Shown here: in pieces, positions 22,690-30,938 of the stretch
Layout of the letters: every line of letters begins with the position of its first letter
Position numbering within the stretch: the stretch's first letter is position 1
NCBI RefSeq assembly: GCF_014643535.1
Contig: NZ_BMJQ01000018.1
Coordinates: 62,001-126,000 of the forward strand
Source: Aliidongia dinghuensis
GTDB taxonomy: Bacteria > Pseudomonadota > Alphaproteobacteria > ATCC43930 > CGMCC-115725
DNA: 64,000 nucleotides
Direction: 5' to 3'
Notes under the pieces: model-generated
Databases searched by the model: none
Seen by the model: only the letters and a program-made list of their open reading frames with translations
What the model was told of the DNA's origin: nothing
Program-made: the position numbers and the translations under genes

Positions 22690-23918
22690 CGCTCTGGCCC
22701 TCGCTCCGGCTCGCTGTAGAGAACGCCGTCTACTGCCATCGCGGCGATCTCGGCGGCGGTATAGCCGAGTGCTGCAGCGATGCGCTGATTGTCCTGCCCG
22801 AGCAGCGGCGCCGGCGTCCGCACCGTGGTATCGCAATCGGAAAACCGGAACGGCAGGTTCGGCAAGGTCACCTTGCCCAGCACCGGGTGGGTCTGCTCGA
22901 CCAGCATGCCGCGAGCCCGGATCTGCGGGTCCTTGACCACCTCGTCGATCGTCTGCACCGGTGCTGCGGGGACGCCCGCTTCCTCGAGCGCCGCCAAGCA
23001 GGCGTCGCGCGAGGGCTGCGACAGGGTCCAGGTCCGGACGAGCTCGGCCGCTTCGGCATAGTGGGCATTCCGCGAGGCCGGCCGGATGAAGCGCTCATCC
23101 CGAGCCAGAGCCTCGCCGCCGATCAGGAGGGCCAGGCGCCGCCAGGCGTCGTCGACCTGGGCCGCGATGACGAGATTGCCATCCTTGGCCGGGAAGACGC
23201 CATAGACCGTCGAGTCCGGCTGGGTGCTGCCCGTCTGCTTCGGGAGGTCCGTGCCGCCCGAGAGGAAGTAGCGCTGCACGGCATAGTCATGCATCGAGAC
23301 CATGCAGTCGTAGAGTGCGAGGTCGATGTGTTGGCCGCGACCAGAGGAGGTCCGGCCGAGCAGCGCCGCATTGATGGCGGCCACGCCATGGATGCCCGTG
23401 TACATGTCGGCGAGCGGCATCCGGAGCAGCGGCGGCACCTCGCCGGGATTGCCGAGCTGGGCCATCGCCCCAGACATCGCCTCGGCGATCAAGCCGAAGC
23501 CCGGCCGATCGGCATAGGGGCCGGTGTGGCCGTATGCGGAGACGGAGCAATAGACCAGCCGCGGGTTGCGCGCCGACAGGGCCTCGTATCCGAGCCCCAA
23601 GCGATTGAGCGCCCCGGGCCGATAGTTTTCGATGAACACGTCGGCAGTGTCGGCGAGCTTCAACATCAGCTCGAGGCCGCGCTTATCCCTGAGGTCGATG
23701 CACAGACCCTGCTTCCCCATGTTCTGCTGGAGGAAGTAACCGGATTGGCCGTCCTTGAAGTAGCCGTGCGCGCGGCCGGCGTCGCCCTCCCTCGGGCGCT
23801 CGACCTTGATAACCTCCGCGCCCAAGGCCGCCAGGCAGCGGCCCATGAACGGGCCGGCCAGGAAATGGCTGTAGTCGATGACGCGGATGCCAGTGAGCGG
23901 CAGATTTTTGGCGCTCAT
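22686..23918 (-). CDS. CaiB/BaiF family (class III) CoA-transferase
   Basis: 410-residue enzyme that moves CoA between carboxylic acids. Family signs: IRVIDYSHFLAGPFMGRCLAALGAEVIKVE at the N-terminus, NMGKQGLCIDLRDKRG, ADVFIENYRPG, and GRGQHIDLALYDCM, where the aspartate of IDLALYD is the catalytic acyl carrier. Length is normal. It is coupled by four-base overlaps to a MaoC hydratase upstream and to the dehydrogenase downstream. The acid it activates is unknown; an unsaturated or hydroxy dicarboxylic acid would fit the neighbouring hydratase. Confidence 0.9.
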   Translation of the reverse strand: MSAKNLPLTGIRVIDYSHFLAGPFMGRCLAALGAEVIKVERPREGDAGRAHGYFKDGQSGYFLQQNMGKQGLCIDLRDKRGLELMLKLADTADVFIENYRPGALNRLGLGYEALSARNPRLVYCSVSAYGHTGPYADRPGFGLIAEAMSGAMAQLGNPGEVPPLLRMPLADMYTGIHGVAAINAALLGRTSSGRGQHIDLALYDCMVSMHDYAVQRYFLSGGTDLPKQTGSTQPDSTVYGVFPAKDGNLVIAAQVDDAWRRLALLIGGEALARDERFIRPASRNAHYAEAAELVRTWTLSQPSRDACLAALEEAGVPAAPVQTIDEVVKDPQIRARGMLVEQTHPVLGKVTLPNLPFRFSDCDTTVRTPAPLLGQDNQRIAAALGYTAAEIAAMAVDGVLYSEPERGPER

Positions 23919-24376
23919 GCTGGTTCTCCCGCCGGCGGCCGCATCGGGATCATGAGCCGATGCTCGCCGGTCTGAACGACCTGCCCATGCTGGTTGATCA
24001 GCTCCGACGGCAACACCACGATGCCCCAGCCGGCGCGCTTGGTCCGGCGCATGGAGCCGACGCGAAACTTCACGTGCACCGTATCGCCGAGCTTGATCGG
24101 CAGCTTGAAATCCCAGGTCCAGCCGAGCGACATGCCAGGCAGGAAGCGGTACTCGGCTCTCGACTTCAGCCCATCGGCCAGCGAGAGGCCGAAGAGCCCG
24201 TGCGCGACGCGGGTCCCGAACGGCGTGGTCTTGGCATATTCCTCATCGACATGCACCGGGGTGAAGTCGCCGGTCAGCTCGGCATAGGCGTTCACCATCG
24301 CTTCGGTGACCGTCACGGACGGCGTGATGCATTCGTCGCCAACCTCGGCGTCGTCCCAATAGCGGTCTGCGGTCAT
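23915..24376 (-). CDS. MaoC-like (R)-specific enoyl-CoA hydratase domain protein
   Basis: 153-residue hot-dog fold protein. The hydratase motif is present as AELTGDFTPVHVDEEYAKTT, with the catalytic Asp and His five residues apart, followed by FGTRVAHGLFG. Together with the CoA-transferase it would hydrate or dehydrate an acyl-CoA, such as a mesaconyl- or itaconyl-type compound (inference). The stop overlaps the CoA-transferase start; the upstream VOC gene lies 16 bases away. Confidence 0.88.
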   Translation of the reverse strand: MTADRYWDDAEVGDECITPSVTVTEAMVNAYAELTGDFTPVHVDEEYAKTTPFGTRVAHGLFGLSLADGLKSRAEYRFLPGMSLGWTWDFKLPIKLGDTVHVKFRVGSMRRTKRAGWGIVVLPSELINQHGQVVQTGEHRLMIPMRPPAGEPA

Positions 24377-24392
24377 GCTAGTTCCTCCCTCG

Positions 24393-24779
24393 TCAGGCCC
24401 GAGGATCGATGGCGAGGGTTGCTTCGACCGCCCCCGCGCTGGCTTGCAGGATTTCGATGTTCAGGCCGTCCGGCAGCACCAGCCAGTTCGGGCCGGCCTG
24501 CAGCGCCGTGGCGCCCCAAGCTGCAGCGCGGGCGAGCACGCCGTCATAGTCGTCGACCATGATGCCGAGATGGGCGAGACGGCCCTCGGGTGCCTCGAAC
24601 GCCGGATCCTCGATGAGCTGCGGCCCGCCGAGCACCCACACCTGTCGGGGGATCTCACCGGCCGCGGGCTTCTCGTCCCGGATGCCTAGTCCGAGGACGT
24701 CCTTGAAGAAGCGGACATGCCAGTCGATGTCCCGGACGCGGATGGCGACATGCTCCACATAGGCGCGTGGCAGCGACAT
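24393..24779 (-). CDS. VOC (glyoxalase/bleomycin-resistance) superfamily protein
   Basis: 128-residue protein with a pair of beta-alpha-beta-beta-beta modules: VEHVAIRVRDIDWHVRFFKDV begins the first, and RLAHLGIMVDDYDGVLARA the second. Metal-binding candidates are the His in EHVAIRV and AHLGIMV, and the glutamate of LNIEILQ near the end. Members act as dioxygenases, isomerases or epimerases on small molecules; methylmalonyl-CoA epimerase-like activity would fit a CoA pathway but cannot be asserted. It starts three bases after the ketopantoate-reductase-like gene ends. Confidence 0.82.
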   Translation of the reverse strand: MSLPRAYVEHVAIRVRDIDWHVRFFKDVLGLGIRDEKPAAGEIPRQVWVLGGPQLIEDPAFEAPEGRLAHLGIMVDDYDGVLARAAAWGATALQAGPNWLVLPDGLNIEILQASAGAVEATLAIDPRA

Positions 24780-24782
24780 GGT

Positions 24783-25727
24783 TCAGGCCTTTCCTGGATA
24801 ATCGGTGCGGGCGTATTCGATGCCCTTGACGAGAGCGGCGATCGTGGCGTTGACGGGAGTCGGGACGCCCAGCCTCTGGCCCCAGCGCACGACGGAGCCG
24901 TGGATGTAATCGACCTCGGTCGCGTTGCCGGACTGCAGGCTCTGCAGCATCGAGGTCTTGAACTCGGCAGGCAGGCCTGCTCCGGCCAGGTCCCAGGCCC
25001 GGCGCGGCTCCGTGATCGAAATCCTCACGCCGGCCTTCTGGGCGACGCCAATCGCCTCACCGATTGCCGCTAAAGCGCATTCCTCAAGGGCAGAGAGCGA
25101 ATAGAGGCCGCCGTAAGTAAGCCCGGTGACGGCCGTGATCCCGCCGCCGGCGACATTCACGAACAGCTTGTCCCACATCGCGCCCATGATGTTGTCGCTG
25201 GCACGTGTGGCGATGCCTGCCTTGGTGAAGGTGGCCGCGATGTGGCGGGCACGATCGGTGTCATGGCCGTCGAGTTCGCCGATGATTGTCTCTTTGCCCG
25301 CCACGCCGGCGCGCACGCGGCCGGGAGCGAGCAGGACACCGCCGACATAGGTCTTGCCGGCCATCACTCGTTCGGCACCACACTCTTCTGCCAGGATCTC
25401 CTCGTGGCCGAGGCCGTTCTGCAGGGACATCACGACGGTGTCGGGCCCGATGATTGGTGCTGCTGCCCGGATCGCGGCGCGGGTGTGGTAGGACTTCACC
25501 AGCACGACCACCAGGTCCGCCGCGGCGCCGACATCAGCGGCCGAGAGGCGGGCACCCACATCGGCCCGGCTTTCCTCGCCGGCCTCCAGCATCTGCAGGC
25601 CATGAGCGTTGATCGCGTTGACATGCTGTTCGAAGGGATCGATCAGCCAGACGTCTTCGCCGCCGCGCGCCAGGGTGCCGCCGATCGTCGAACCGAGCGC
25701 GCCTGCGCCGATGAAACAGATCCGCAT
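24783..25727 (-). CDS. Ketopantoate reductase (PanE/ApbA) family oxidoreductase
   Basis: 314-residue NADPH-dependent 2-ketoacid reductase type. The N-terminal MRICFIGAGALGSTIGGTLA is the Rossmann motif; MAGKTYVGGV holds the catalytic lysine and NIMGAMWDKLFVNVAGGGI is the conserved C-domain start. Being the first gene of a leftward catabolic operon, it is more likely to reduce or oxidise a pathway 2-hydroxy/2-oxo acid than to make pantoate. It is divergent from a LysR gene, with a LysR-type box between them. Confidence 0.87.
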   Translation of the reverse strand: MRICFIGAGALGSTIGGTLARGGEDVWLIDPFEQHVNAINAHGLQMLEAGEESRADVGARLSAADVGAAADLVVVLVKSYHTRAAIRAAAPIIGPDTVVMSLQNGLGHEEILAEECGAERVMAGKTYVGGVLLAPGRVRAGVAGKETIIGELDGHDTDRARHIAATFTKAGIATRASDNIMGAMWDKLFVNVAGGGITAVTGLTYGGLYSLSALEECALAAIGEAIGVAQKAGVRISITEPRRAWDLAGAGLPAEFKTSMLQSLQSGNATEVDYIHGSVVRWGQRLGVPTPVNATIAALVKGIEYARTDYPGKA

Positions 25728-25792
25728 CCCATCCTCCCAAACGCCACTTGTCGTTGGATGATGGGTAGCATCGAGATCATTATTTCGATATG

Positions 25793-25807
25793 CTATGTAT
25801 TTTATAG
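25793..25807. promoter_or_regulatory. Candidate LysR box between panE-like and lysR genes
   Basis: CTATGTATTTTATAG is a CTAT-N7-ATAG dyad that includes a T-N11-A core, the usual LysR-type recognition form. It sits 22 bases upstream of the LysR start and about 65 bases from the divergent operon start. Confidence 0.4.
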
Positions 25808-25828
25808 TTTACATTGAGAAACGCAATA

Positions 25829-26794
25829 ATGGTTGACCGCCATCTCGACGCGCATCTGCTCGACCCGCGCCTGTTGCGGCTGTTCGATGCGCTCTTTGCG
25901 ACGGGCAGCGTCACCAAAGCTGCGGAACTGCTCGGACAAAGTCAGCCGACCGTCTCTATCTGGCTTGCCCGCTTGCGGGCCGAGCTCGACGACCCGCTGT
26001 TTGTCCGCACGTCAGCAGGAATGTTGCCGACCCCGCGCGCCGAGGCGCTGATCGGTACCGTCCGGGAAGCATTGGAAGCGCTCCGGCGGCTAATCGGGAT
26101 CCGCACGCCGTTTGATCCGACAGTCGCCCATCGCCGCTTTAGCATCTCGATGACCGACGCCAGTCATTTGACCCTGCTGCCGGCCATCCTCGCGCATGTT
26201 CGGCATATCGCCCCGGGCGTCCGGATCGAGGCCACGCAGATCGGCGAGACCACGTCCGAGATGCTGCAGTCCGGCGAGAGCGACTTGGCAATCGGCTATA
26301 TCTCAGGCCTCGAGACCGGGCATTTCGAGCAGACGCTGTTCCCGCAGGATTGGGTCTGCCTTGCCAACCGCGACCATCCGCGCGTCCGGGGCGGGCTGTC
26401 GAAGGCGCAATTTATCGAGGAGGCGCACGTCCTCATCCGTGGCGGCACAGGGCATCGCCTTTTGGCGGAGGCTTTCGAGGCTCTGGGTATCACCCCCAAT
26501 ATCGCGCTCGAACTCCCAGGTTTTCTCGGGCTTCCAGCGATCATCGGCTCGACGGATCTGATCGTCACTTTGCCGCGCCATATCGGCGAGACCTTGGCCC
26601 ATTTTTACGGCCTGCGCGTGCTCGCATGTCCCATAGCGATTTCGGGCTTCGCCGTTAAGCAGTATTGGCACGCGCGCTTCCACCATGATCCAGCAATCCA
26701 ATGGATTCGGGGAGTCTGCGCGACACTGTTTCAGCAGAGAGAGGTGCGTGGTCTTGAACCTGCACCTCTCAAGAGTCTTCCGGAAAATTCGTGA
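25829..26794 (+). CDS. LysR family transcriptional regulator
   Basis: About 321 residues. The N-terminal winged HTH reads LFDALFATGSVTKAAELLGQ then SQPTVSIWLARLRAEL, with the remainder a periplasmic-binding-like effector domain (NodD/NahR-like in look, with LLPAILAHVRHIAPGVRIEA). The ATG at 25829 is used; an in-frame TTG 15 bases earlier is possible. It is divergent from the panE-like gene and is the probable activator of the leftward dioxygenase/dehydratase operon. Its end overlaps the end of the convergent TIM-barrel gene by 26 bases. Confidence 0.88.
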   Translation: MVDRHLDAHLLDPRLLRLFDALFATGSVTKAAELLGQSQPTVSIWLARLRAELDDPLFVRTSAGMLPTPRAEALIGTVREALEALRRLIGIRTPFDPTVAHRRFSISMTDASHLTLLPAILAHVRHIAPGVRIEATQIGETTSEMLQSGESDLAIGYISGLETGHFEQTLFPQDWVCLANRDHPRVRGGLSKAQFIEEAHVLIRGGTGHRLLAEAFEALGITPNIALELPGFLGLPAIIGSTDLIVTLPRHIGETLAHFYGLRVLACPIAISGFAVKQYWHARFHHDPAIQWIRGVCATLFQQREVRGLEPAPLKSLPENS

Positions 26795-27617
26795 TCGTTA
26801 TGCTGGCTGGTCTGGCTGATCGATCGGTGGCCGCCAGGACATTGCGCATGCCCGCATAGACTCGGGCGAGGCGCGTGTCGGCATCCAGAGCCGGCAGCGG
26901 CACCTCGGCGCCAAGCGCCGTGTCGGGCGGTAGTGAGTCCAGCAGCGCGACCAGCGGCAGGGCGCCATCGCCCGGTGGCAACCTGCCGCCTCGTGCCTCG
27001 AGAATGGTGTCCTCGTCGGTCGTGGGCAGGACGGCGCCCGCGTCACACAGCTGTGCTGCGCGCACGAGGCCGGCGGGCAGATTGCGCAGGTCCGCCGGTG
27101 TGCCTCCGGAGCGACTGAGATGGAGCGCGTCCACAAGGACGGCGCCATTTGGCTTCCCCGCGTCCACCACGATCGAGGCGGCTTGGGCAAGCGTGCCGAT
27201 CGCTCGCCATCGCATGAACTCCAGATCGACGCGCAGGCCGAACGAAGCGGCGAGATCGCACATGGCGGCGAAATTCTCCGTCAGGCGCCCTGTGACCTTG
27301 TCGTCGCCGGACACCGTGACGGCGACCGCACCGAGGTCCGCGCCGGCTTCCAGCATGGCGGCGAATGAGTCGACCACGATCTCTGGGGTCAGCTGGATAA
27401 ATTCGATGTCATGCAGCGTGACGCCTTCCGCGCGGAGCAAGTCCCGCAGCTCGCTGTGTGCCTTGGTTCCGGTTTGTGTGGGATACGCAGCACCGCCTGC
27501 CATCGCCGGATGGAGCCGAAGCCCGACCGACCGGAAACCGGCTTTCGTCGCGGCCCTGACGAAGGCAGGTGGCGGCAGTTCGAGCGCCGTCAGATGCGCG
27601 ACACCTAGGGGGATCAA
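26769..27617 (-). CDS. TIM-barrel protein, sugar phosphate isomerase/epimerase (AP endonuclease 2) family
   Basis: 282-residue protein of the xylose-isomerase-like TIM-barrel family. Barrel features include KAGFRSVGLRLHPAM, GVTLHDIEFIQL, the metal-site-like SFGLRVDLEFMRW and GAVLVDALHLSRSGG with His. This fold includes 3-dehydroshikimate dehydratases (QuiC/AsbF type), 2-keto-myo-inositol dehydratases and epimerases. Next to dehydroquinase and quinate-type dehydrogenase a dehydroshikimate dehydratase role is attractive but unproven. Translation probably starts at a TTG that overlaps the SDR stop as TTGA, with GGGAGG eight bases upstream. Confidence 0.75.
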   Translation of the reverse strand: MIPLGVAHLTALELPPPAFVRAATKAGFRSVGLRLHPAMAGGAAYPTQTGTKAHSELRDLLRAEGVTLHDIEFIQLTPEIVVDSFAAMLEAGADLGAVAVTVSGDDKVTGRLTENFAAMCDLAASFGLRVDLEFMRWRAIGTLAQAASIVVDAGKPNGAVLVDALHLSRSGGTPADLRNLPAGLVRAAQLCDAGAVLPTTDEDTILEARGGRLPPGDGALPLVALLDSLPPDTALGAEVPLPALDADTRLARVYAGMRNVLAATDRSARPASITITNFPEDS

Positions 27618-28354
27618 TATGTCGCCCTCCCACCGCTGAGGTCGAAGACGAAGCCCGTCGTGAAGCTGCATTCGGGGCCGGCGATCCACGAGACCATCGC
27701 CGCGACCTCCTCGACTTGAAGGAAGCGACCCATGGGGATCTTGGCCTTGCTGGCTCGGATATGCTCTTCCGACATCTGCTGAAGCAGGTCGGTCTCCACC
27801 ATGGCCGGCGCCACGCAGTTGATCAGCACGCCGTCCTGCGCCAGCTCCTTGGCCGCGGCCTTGGTGAAGGCGATGACGCCGCCCTTGGCGGCCGAGTAGG
27901 CGGAGATGAATTGCACGCCGTCCTTGCCCGCCATGGAGGCGACATTGACGATCCGCCCGTACTTGCGCGCCCGCATGTGCGGGATGGCGGCGCGGCAACA
28001 ATAGAACACGCCGTTGAGGTCGATCCCGATCACCTTCTCCCAGGCATCGACCGGATAGTCCCAGGACGGTGTCACCGGCCCGTTGATGCCGGCGTTGTTG
28101 ATCAGGATATCGACCTGGCCGAGCGTCCGGAGGGTCGCGGCGAACGCCTCTTCGACCATCGCGTGCGACGACACGTCGACCCGGTGGATGAGGGCCGGCT
28201 CGAAGGGCTCGCCTGCCTCGTCCCAGCCTTTCGTGTCGTAGTCCCACACGGCGATCCTCGCGCCGCGCTGGTGGAGCCTGTGGGCGATGCTGCGACCGAT
28301 GCCGCGCATTCCGCCGGTTACAATGGCGGTGCGGCCTTCGAGATAGCGTTCCAT
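27614..28354 (-). CDS. Short-chain dehydrogenase/reductase
   Basis: 246-residue classical SDR. VTGGMRGIGRSIAHRL is the nucleotide motif, ILINNAGING the NNAG motif, and NVASMAGKDGVQFISAYSAAKGG contains the catalytic Ser, Tyr and Lys. The protein ends with SFTTGFVFDLSGGRATY, as in 3-oxoacyl reductase and sugar dehydrogenase-like members. The stop overlaps the TIM-barrel start. Substrate unknown; hydroxy acid or sugar acid oxidation would suit the context with the MFS carrier next to it. Confidence 0.9.
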   Translation of the reverse strand: MERYLEGRTAIVTGGMRGIGRSIAHRLHQRGARIAVWDYDTKGWDEAGEPFEPALIHRVDVSSHAMVEEAFAATLRTLGQVDILINNAGINGPVTPSWDYPVDAWEKVIGIDLNGVFYCCRAAIPHMRARKYGRIVNVASMAGKDGVQFISAYSAAKGGVIAFTKAAAKELAQDGVLINCVAPAMVETDLLQQMSEEHIRASKAKIPMGRFLQVEEVAAMVSWIAGPECSFTTGFVFDLSGGRATY

Positions 28355-28428
28355 CTCAGTTCCTTATGCTCTTTGGGCACCCCGCCGCGTCCCTTGACGC
28401 AGCGGGAGGGATCGGACAGAAGGTGCGG

Positions 28429-29751
28429 TTAGTTGAGCTCGATGCGCTTCAGATCGCCGACGACGAAGATGTAGGAGAGCGCGCCGGTCAGCGTGACGAC
28501 CGAGATGAAGGCGAGCGCGCCGACGAACGAGCCGGTGGCATTGACGATGAGGCCGATCATCAGCGGCGTCACGATGCCGGCCGCATTGGCGAACAGGTTG
28601 AAGATGCCGCCGCTCAAGCCGAGCAGCCCCTTCGGCGCGATGTCCGACACGATCATCCAGGCGAGCGCCGACATGCCTTGCGCGAAATAGGCGACGCAGA
28701 GGATGGCGATGACCACCGCATCCGACCGCACATAGTTCGCCGTGACGATCACCGAGGCGAGCAGCAGCCCCGTGATCACTGGACCCTTGCGTGCCCAGTT
28801 GAGCGACACGCCCCGCCGCAGCAGCGCATCGGAGATCCAGCCGCCGACCAGCGTGCCGACCGAGGCCGCGATGAACGGCAGGACGGCGATCCACCCAACC
28901 TTCAGCCATTCCATGTGCCGCTCCTGGGACAGGTAGGTCGGAAACCAGGTCAGGAAGAAGACGTTGGTCGAGTTGCAGGCGAACTGCCCGATGCAGATGC
29001 CGGCCATGGCGCGCTGCCGCAGCAGGTACGGGATCTGCGACCACTCGAAGCGTTGCGATGTTTTGGCACCGCTCACGACGCCGCCGCCCGCCTCGATATA
29101 GTCGAGCTCGGCCTGGTTGACGGTCTTGGCGGCGTGCGGCTCGCGATACTTGGACCACCAGACGAAGCCATAGGCGATGCCGGCGCCGCCGACGATGGCG
29201 AAGAGCATGCGCCAGCCGAATTCGGCCTGGATCCAGAACAGCAGGGGCGTCAGGAACGCGAGACCGATGTACTCGGCGAAGGTGTAGACGCCCGTGGCCC
29301 GGGCGCGCTCGTGCTGCGGGAACCACATGGCGACCACCCGGCTGTTCGTCGGGAAGCAGGGCGCCTCGGCGACGCCCATGGAAAGCCGCAGGCCGAGCAG
29401 CGAGAAGAAGCCGGTCGCGAGGCACTGCAGGCCGGTGAAGAGCGACCAGAGCGTCAGTGCCGCGTAATAGATCGTCCGCGTGCCGAACCGGTCCAGCAGG
29501 ATGCCGGCGGGGATCTGGCTCGCCGTATAGGTCCACGAGAAAGCCGAGAAGATGACGCCCATCAGGGCTGCGTTCAGGCCAAGCTCGCGGCTCATGGTGG
29601 GCGCCGCGATACCGACCACGCTGCGGTCGAGATAGTTGATCGTCGTGCCAATGGCGATGAGCGCCAGGATCACGAAGCGCGCTCTGCTTCGCGTCATCGT
29701 CGCCGCTGCTGTTACCGGCGCCATTGCCGCCGTTGCTTGCTGATCCGTCAC
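28429..29751 (-). CDS. MFS transporter, anion:cation symporter type
   Basis: 440 residues with 12 predicted helices. NYLDRSVVGIAAPTMSREL and the motif A-like ILLDRFGTR between helices 2 and 3 are typical of the ACS family (glucarate, hexuronate, phthalate, 4-hydroxybenzoate-like carriers), as are VAEAPCFPTNSRVVAMWFP and AFAYFAQG-like segments. An aromatic acid or hydroaromatic acid such as quinate is a plausible cargo given the pathway genes downstream. It is first of a leftward group with the SDR and TIM-barrel genes, and divergent from a TetR gene. Confidence 0.9.
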   Translation of the reverse strand: MTDQQATAAMAPVTAAATMTRSRARFVILALIAIGTTINYLDRSVVGIAAPTMSRELGLNAALMGVIFSAFSWTYTASQIPAGILLDRFGTRTIYYAALTLWSLFTGLQCLATGFFSLLGLRLSMGVAEAPCFPTNSRVVAMWFPQHERARATGVYTFAEYIGLAFLTPLLFWIQAEFGWRMLFAIVGGAGIAYGFVWWSKYREPHAAKTVNQAELDYIEAGGGVVSGAKTSQRFEWSQIPYLLRQRAMAGICIGQFACNSTNVFFLTWFPTYLSQERHMEWLKVGWIAVLPFIAASVGTLVGGWISDALLRRGVSLNWARKGPVITGLLLASVIVTANYVRSDAVVIAILCVAYFAQGMSALAWMIVSDIAPKGLLGLSGGIFNLFANAAGIVTPLMIGLIVNATGSFVGALAFISVVTLTGALSYIFVVGDLKRIELN

Positions 29752-29949
29752 CCTAGTCCTCCCGGATATGCGCGCCAGTTTCGTGCGCTCGTTCTCGATG
29801 TCGGGTGCCGCCGATTGGGGCGGCGTGATCGCGATTTGGAGGGGGGCGCTCGGCCGCGCGCGTCGATGCGCGCCGCTTGTGCGGCCGTGGCCAACGGAAA
29901 GATATGGCGAGTCTTGTCCATGGCGGCTTCCCCCTGTCGGGCCGACTTA

Positions 29950-29980
29950 TTAATCTGTGGATTAATTGAGAGCGTAATTA
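29950..29980. promoter_or_regulatory. Paired AT-rich palindromes between MFS and tetR genes
   Basis: TTAATC-TGTG-GATTAA (29950-29965) is a perfect 6-bp dyad, overlapped by TAATT-N8-AATTA (29963-29980). They stand out from the GC-rich surroundings in the 320-base divergent region and are good candidates for the TetR operator controlling carrier and regulator. The rest of the region from 29752 to 30073 shows no gene. Confidence 0.45.
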
Positions 29981-30073
29981 CCCCGCTGGATAATTTCTGT
30001 CAACGCGAATTGCAGCCTGCTAAGATGCGGCCGGCACCGCAGCCGTTGCCGAGTGAAGGGGGTGGGCAGCTCG

Positions 30074-30742
30074 ATGGAACCCGCACGCAAGATCGATGAA
30101 GCGGAGACCAAGCCCAAGCGCAGCCGCAAGCGCGACCGGGAAAAGACTCGTCAAGAGATCCTGGATATCGCGCTTGAAGAGTTCACCGAGAATGGCTTCG
30201 CCGCGGCTAATACTGACGTCATTGCAGCCCGAGCCGGCATTACCAAGCGGCTGATCTTCTATTACTTTAATTCTAAGGAAGAACTTTTCGTGGCGGTGCT
30301 TGACGCGGCCTACACGAAAATGCGGCGCGCGGAGGAAGACCTCGGTCTCGACGGCTTGCTGCCCGAGGCGGCGATCCGCACCCTCGCGGCGTTCACCTTT
30401 GATTTCGATCAAAACAACCCGGCGTTCGTCCGTCTCGTGTTGATCGAGAACTTGCTCCACGGCCGCCACGTGGCACGTTCATCGAAAGCCAGGGCAATGA
30501 CCCGGCCGATCATCGATCAGATCCGGCGCGTGCTGGCGCGTGGCGTTGTCGAGGGAGTGATCCGGCCGGGCATCGATCCCGTCGAACTGCACATGACCTT
30601 GAGCGCCCTCTGCTTTTTCTCGGTCTCCAACCGGCATACCTTCGAGCCGCAGTTCAGCTACGACATGTCATCGTCCGAAGCGAAGGCACGGCGCAGAGCC
30701 GAGATCGCCGACCTGATCTGGCGCTATGTCCGGAAAGAGTGA
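30074..30742 (+). CDS. TetR/AcrR family regulator
   Basis: About 222 residues. A basic N-terminal tail rich in Lys and Arg precedes the HTH: TRQEILDIALEEFTENGF, then ANTDVIAARAGITKRLIFYYF, where the second part is the recognition helix with the usual Y-Y/F ending. The ligand domain follows. The C-terminal part (LARGVVEGVIRPGIDP) resembles regulators of aromatic catabolic operons. The ATG at 30074 is used, with GGTGGG eight bases upstream; a GTG at 30053 is in frame. Divergent from the MFS gene. Confidence 0.88.
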   Translation: MEPARKIDEAETKPKRSRKRDREKTRQEILDIALEEFTENGFAAANTDVIAARAGITKRLIFYYFNSKEELFVAVLDAAYTKMRRAEEDLGLDGLLPEAAIRTLAAFTFDFDQNNPAFVRLVLIENLLHGRHVARSSKARAMTRPIIDQIRRVLARGVVEGVIRPGIDPVELHMTLSALCFFSVSNRHTFEPQFSYDMSSSEAKARRRAEIADLIWRYVRKE

Positions 30743-30907
30743 AACCGGGCCAGCTGCAATCAATTCCTGATGAGCGCCTCAGTCTCCCCCGTGAGGCGCC
30801 GCGCCAGATCACGCGAGAGACGCTTCGCTACCGCGACCGGCAAAGCTCACAGTCGTGTCGCATCACATTCCTCGCCTGCTGGGACGCACTCCCGTTCGGT
30901 CGGCTTG

Positions 30908-30933
30908 CATTAACGACCAATTAGTCCATATAT
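30908..30933. promoter_or_regulatory. Operator-like site O1 and promoter of tetR
   Basis: Core GACCAATTAGTC (30915-30926) is an imperfect palindrome. Read on the minus strand this 26-bp site matches the site at 31589-31614 at 20 of 26 positions. It lies within a fair promoter: TTGCAT at 30905 and ATATAT at 30928 with a 17-base spacer, just upstream of the TetR start, so binding would block its own transcription. Confidence 0.6.
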
Positions 30934-30938
30934 GGGAG

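Noticed and set aside
24783..25727. Assigning panE and a pantothenate role
   Set aside because: Only family membership is visible and the operon is catabolic; the product is likely another 2-hydroxyacid dehydrogenase.
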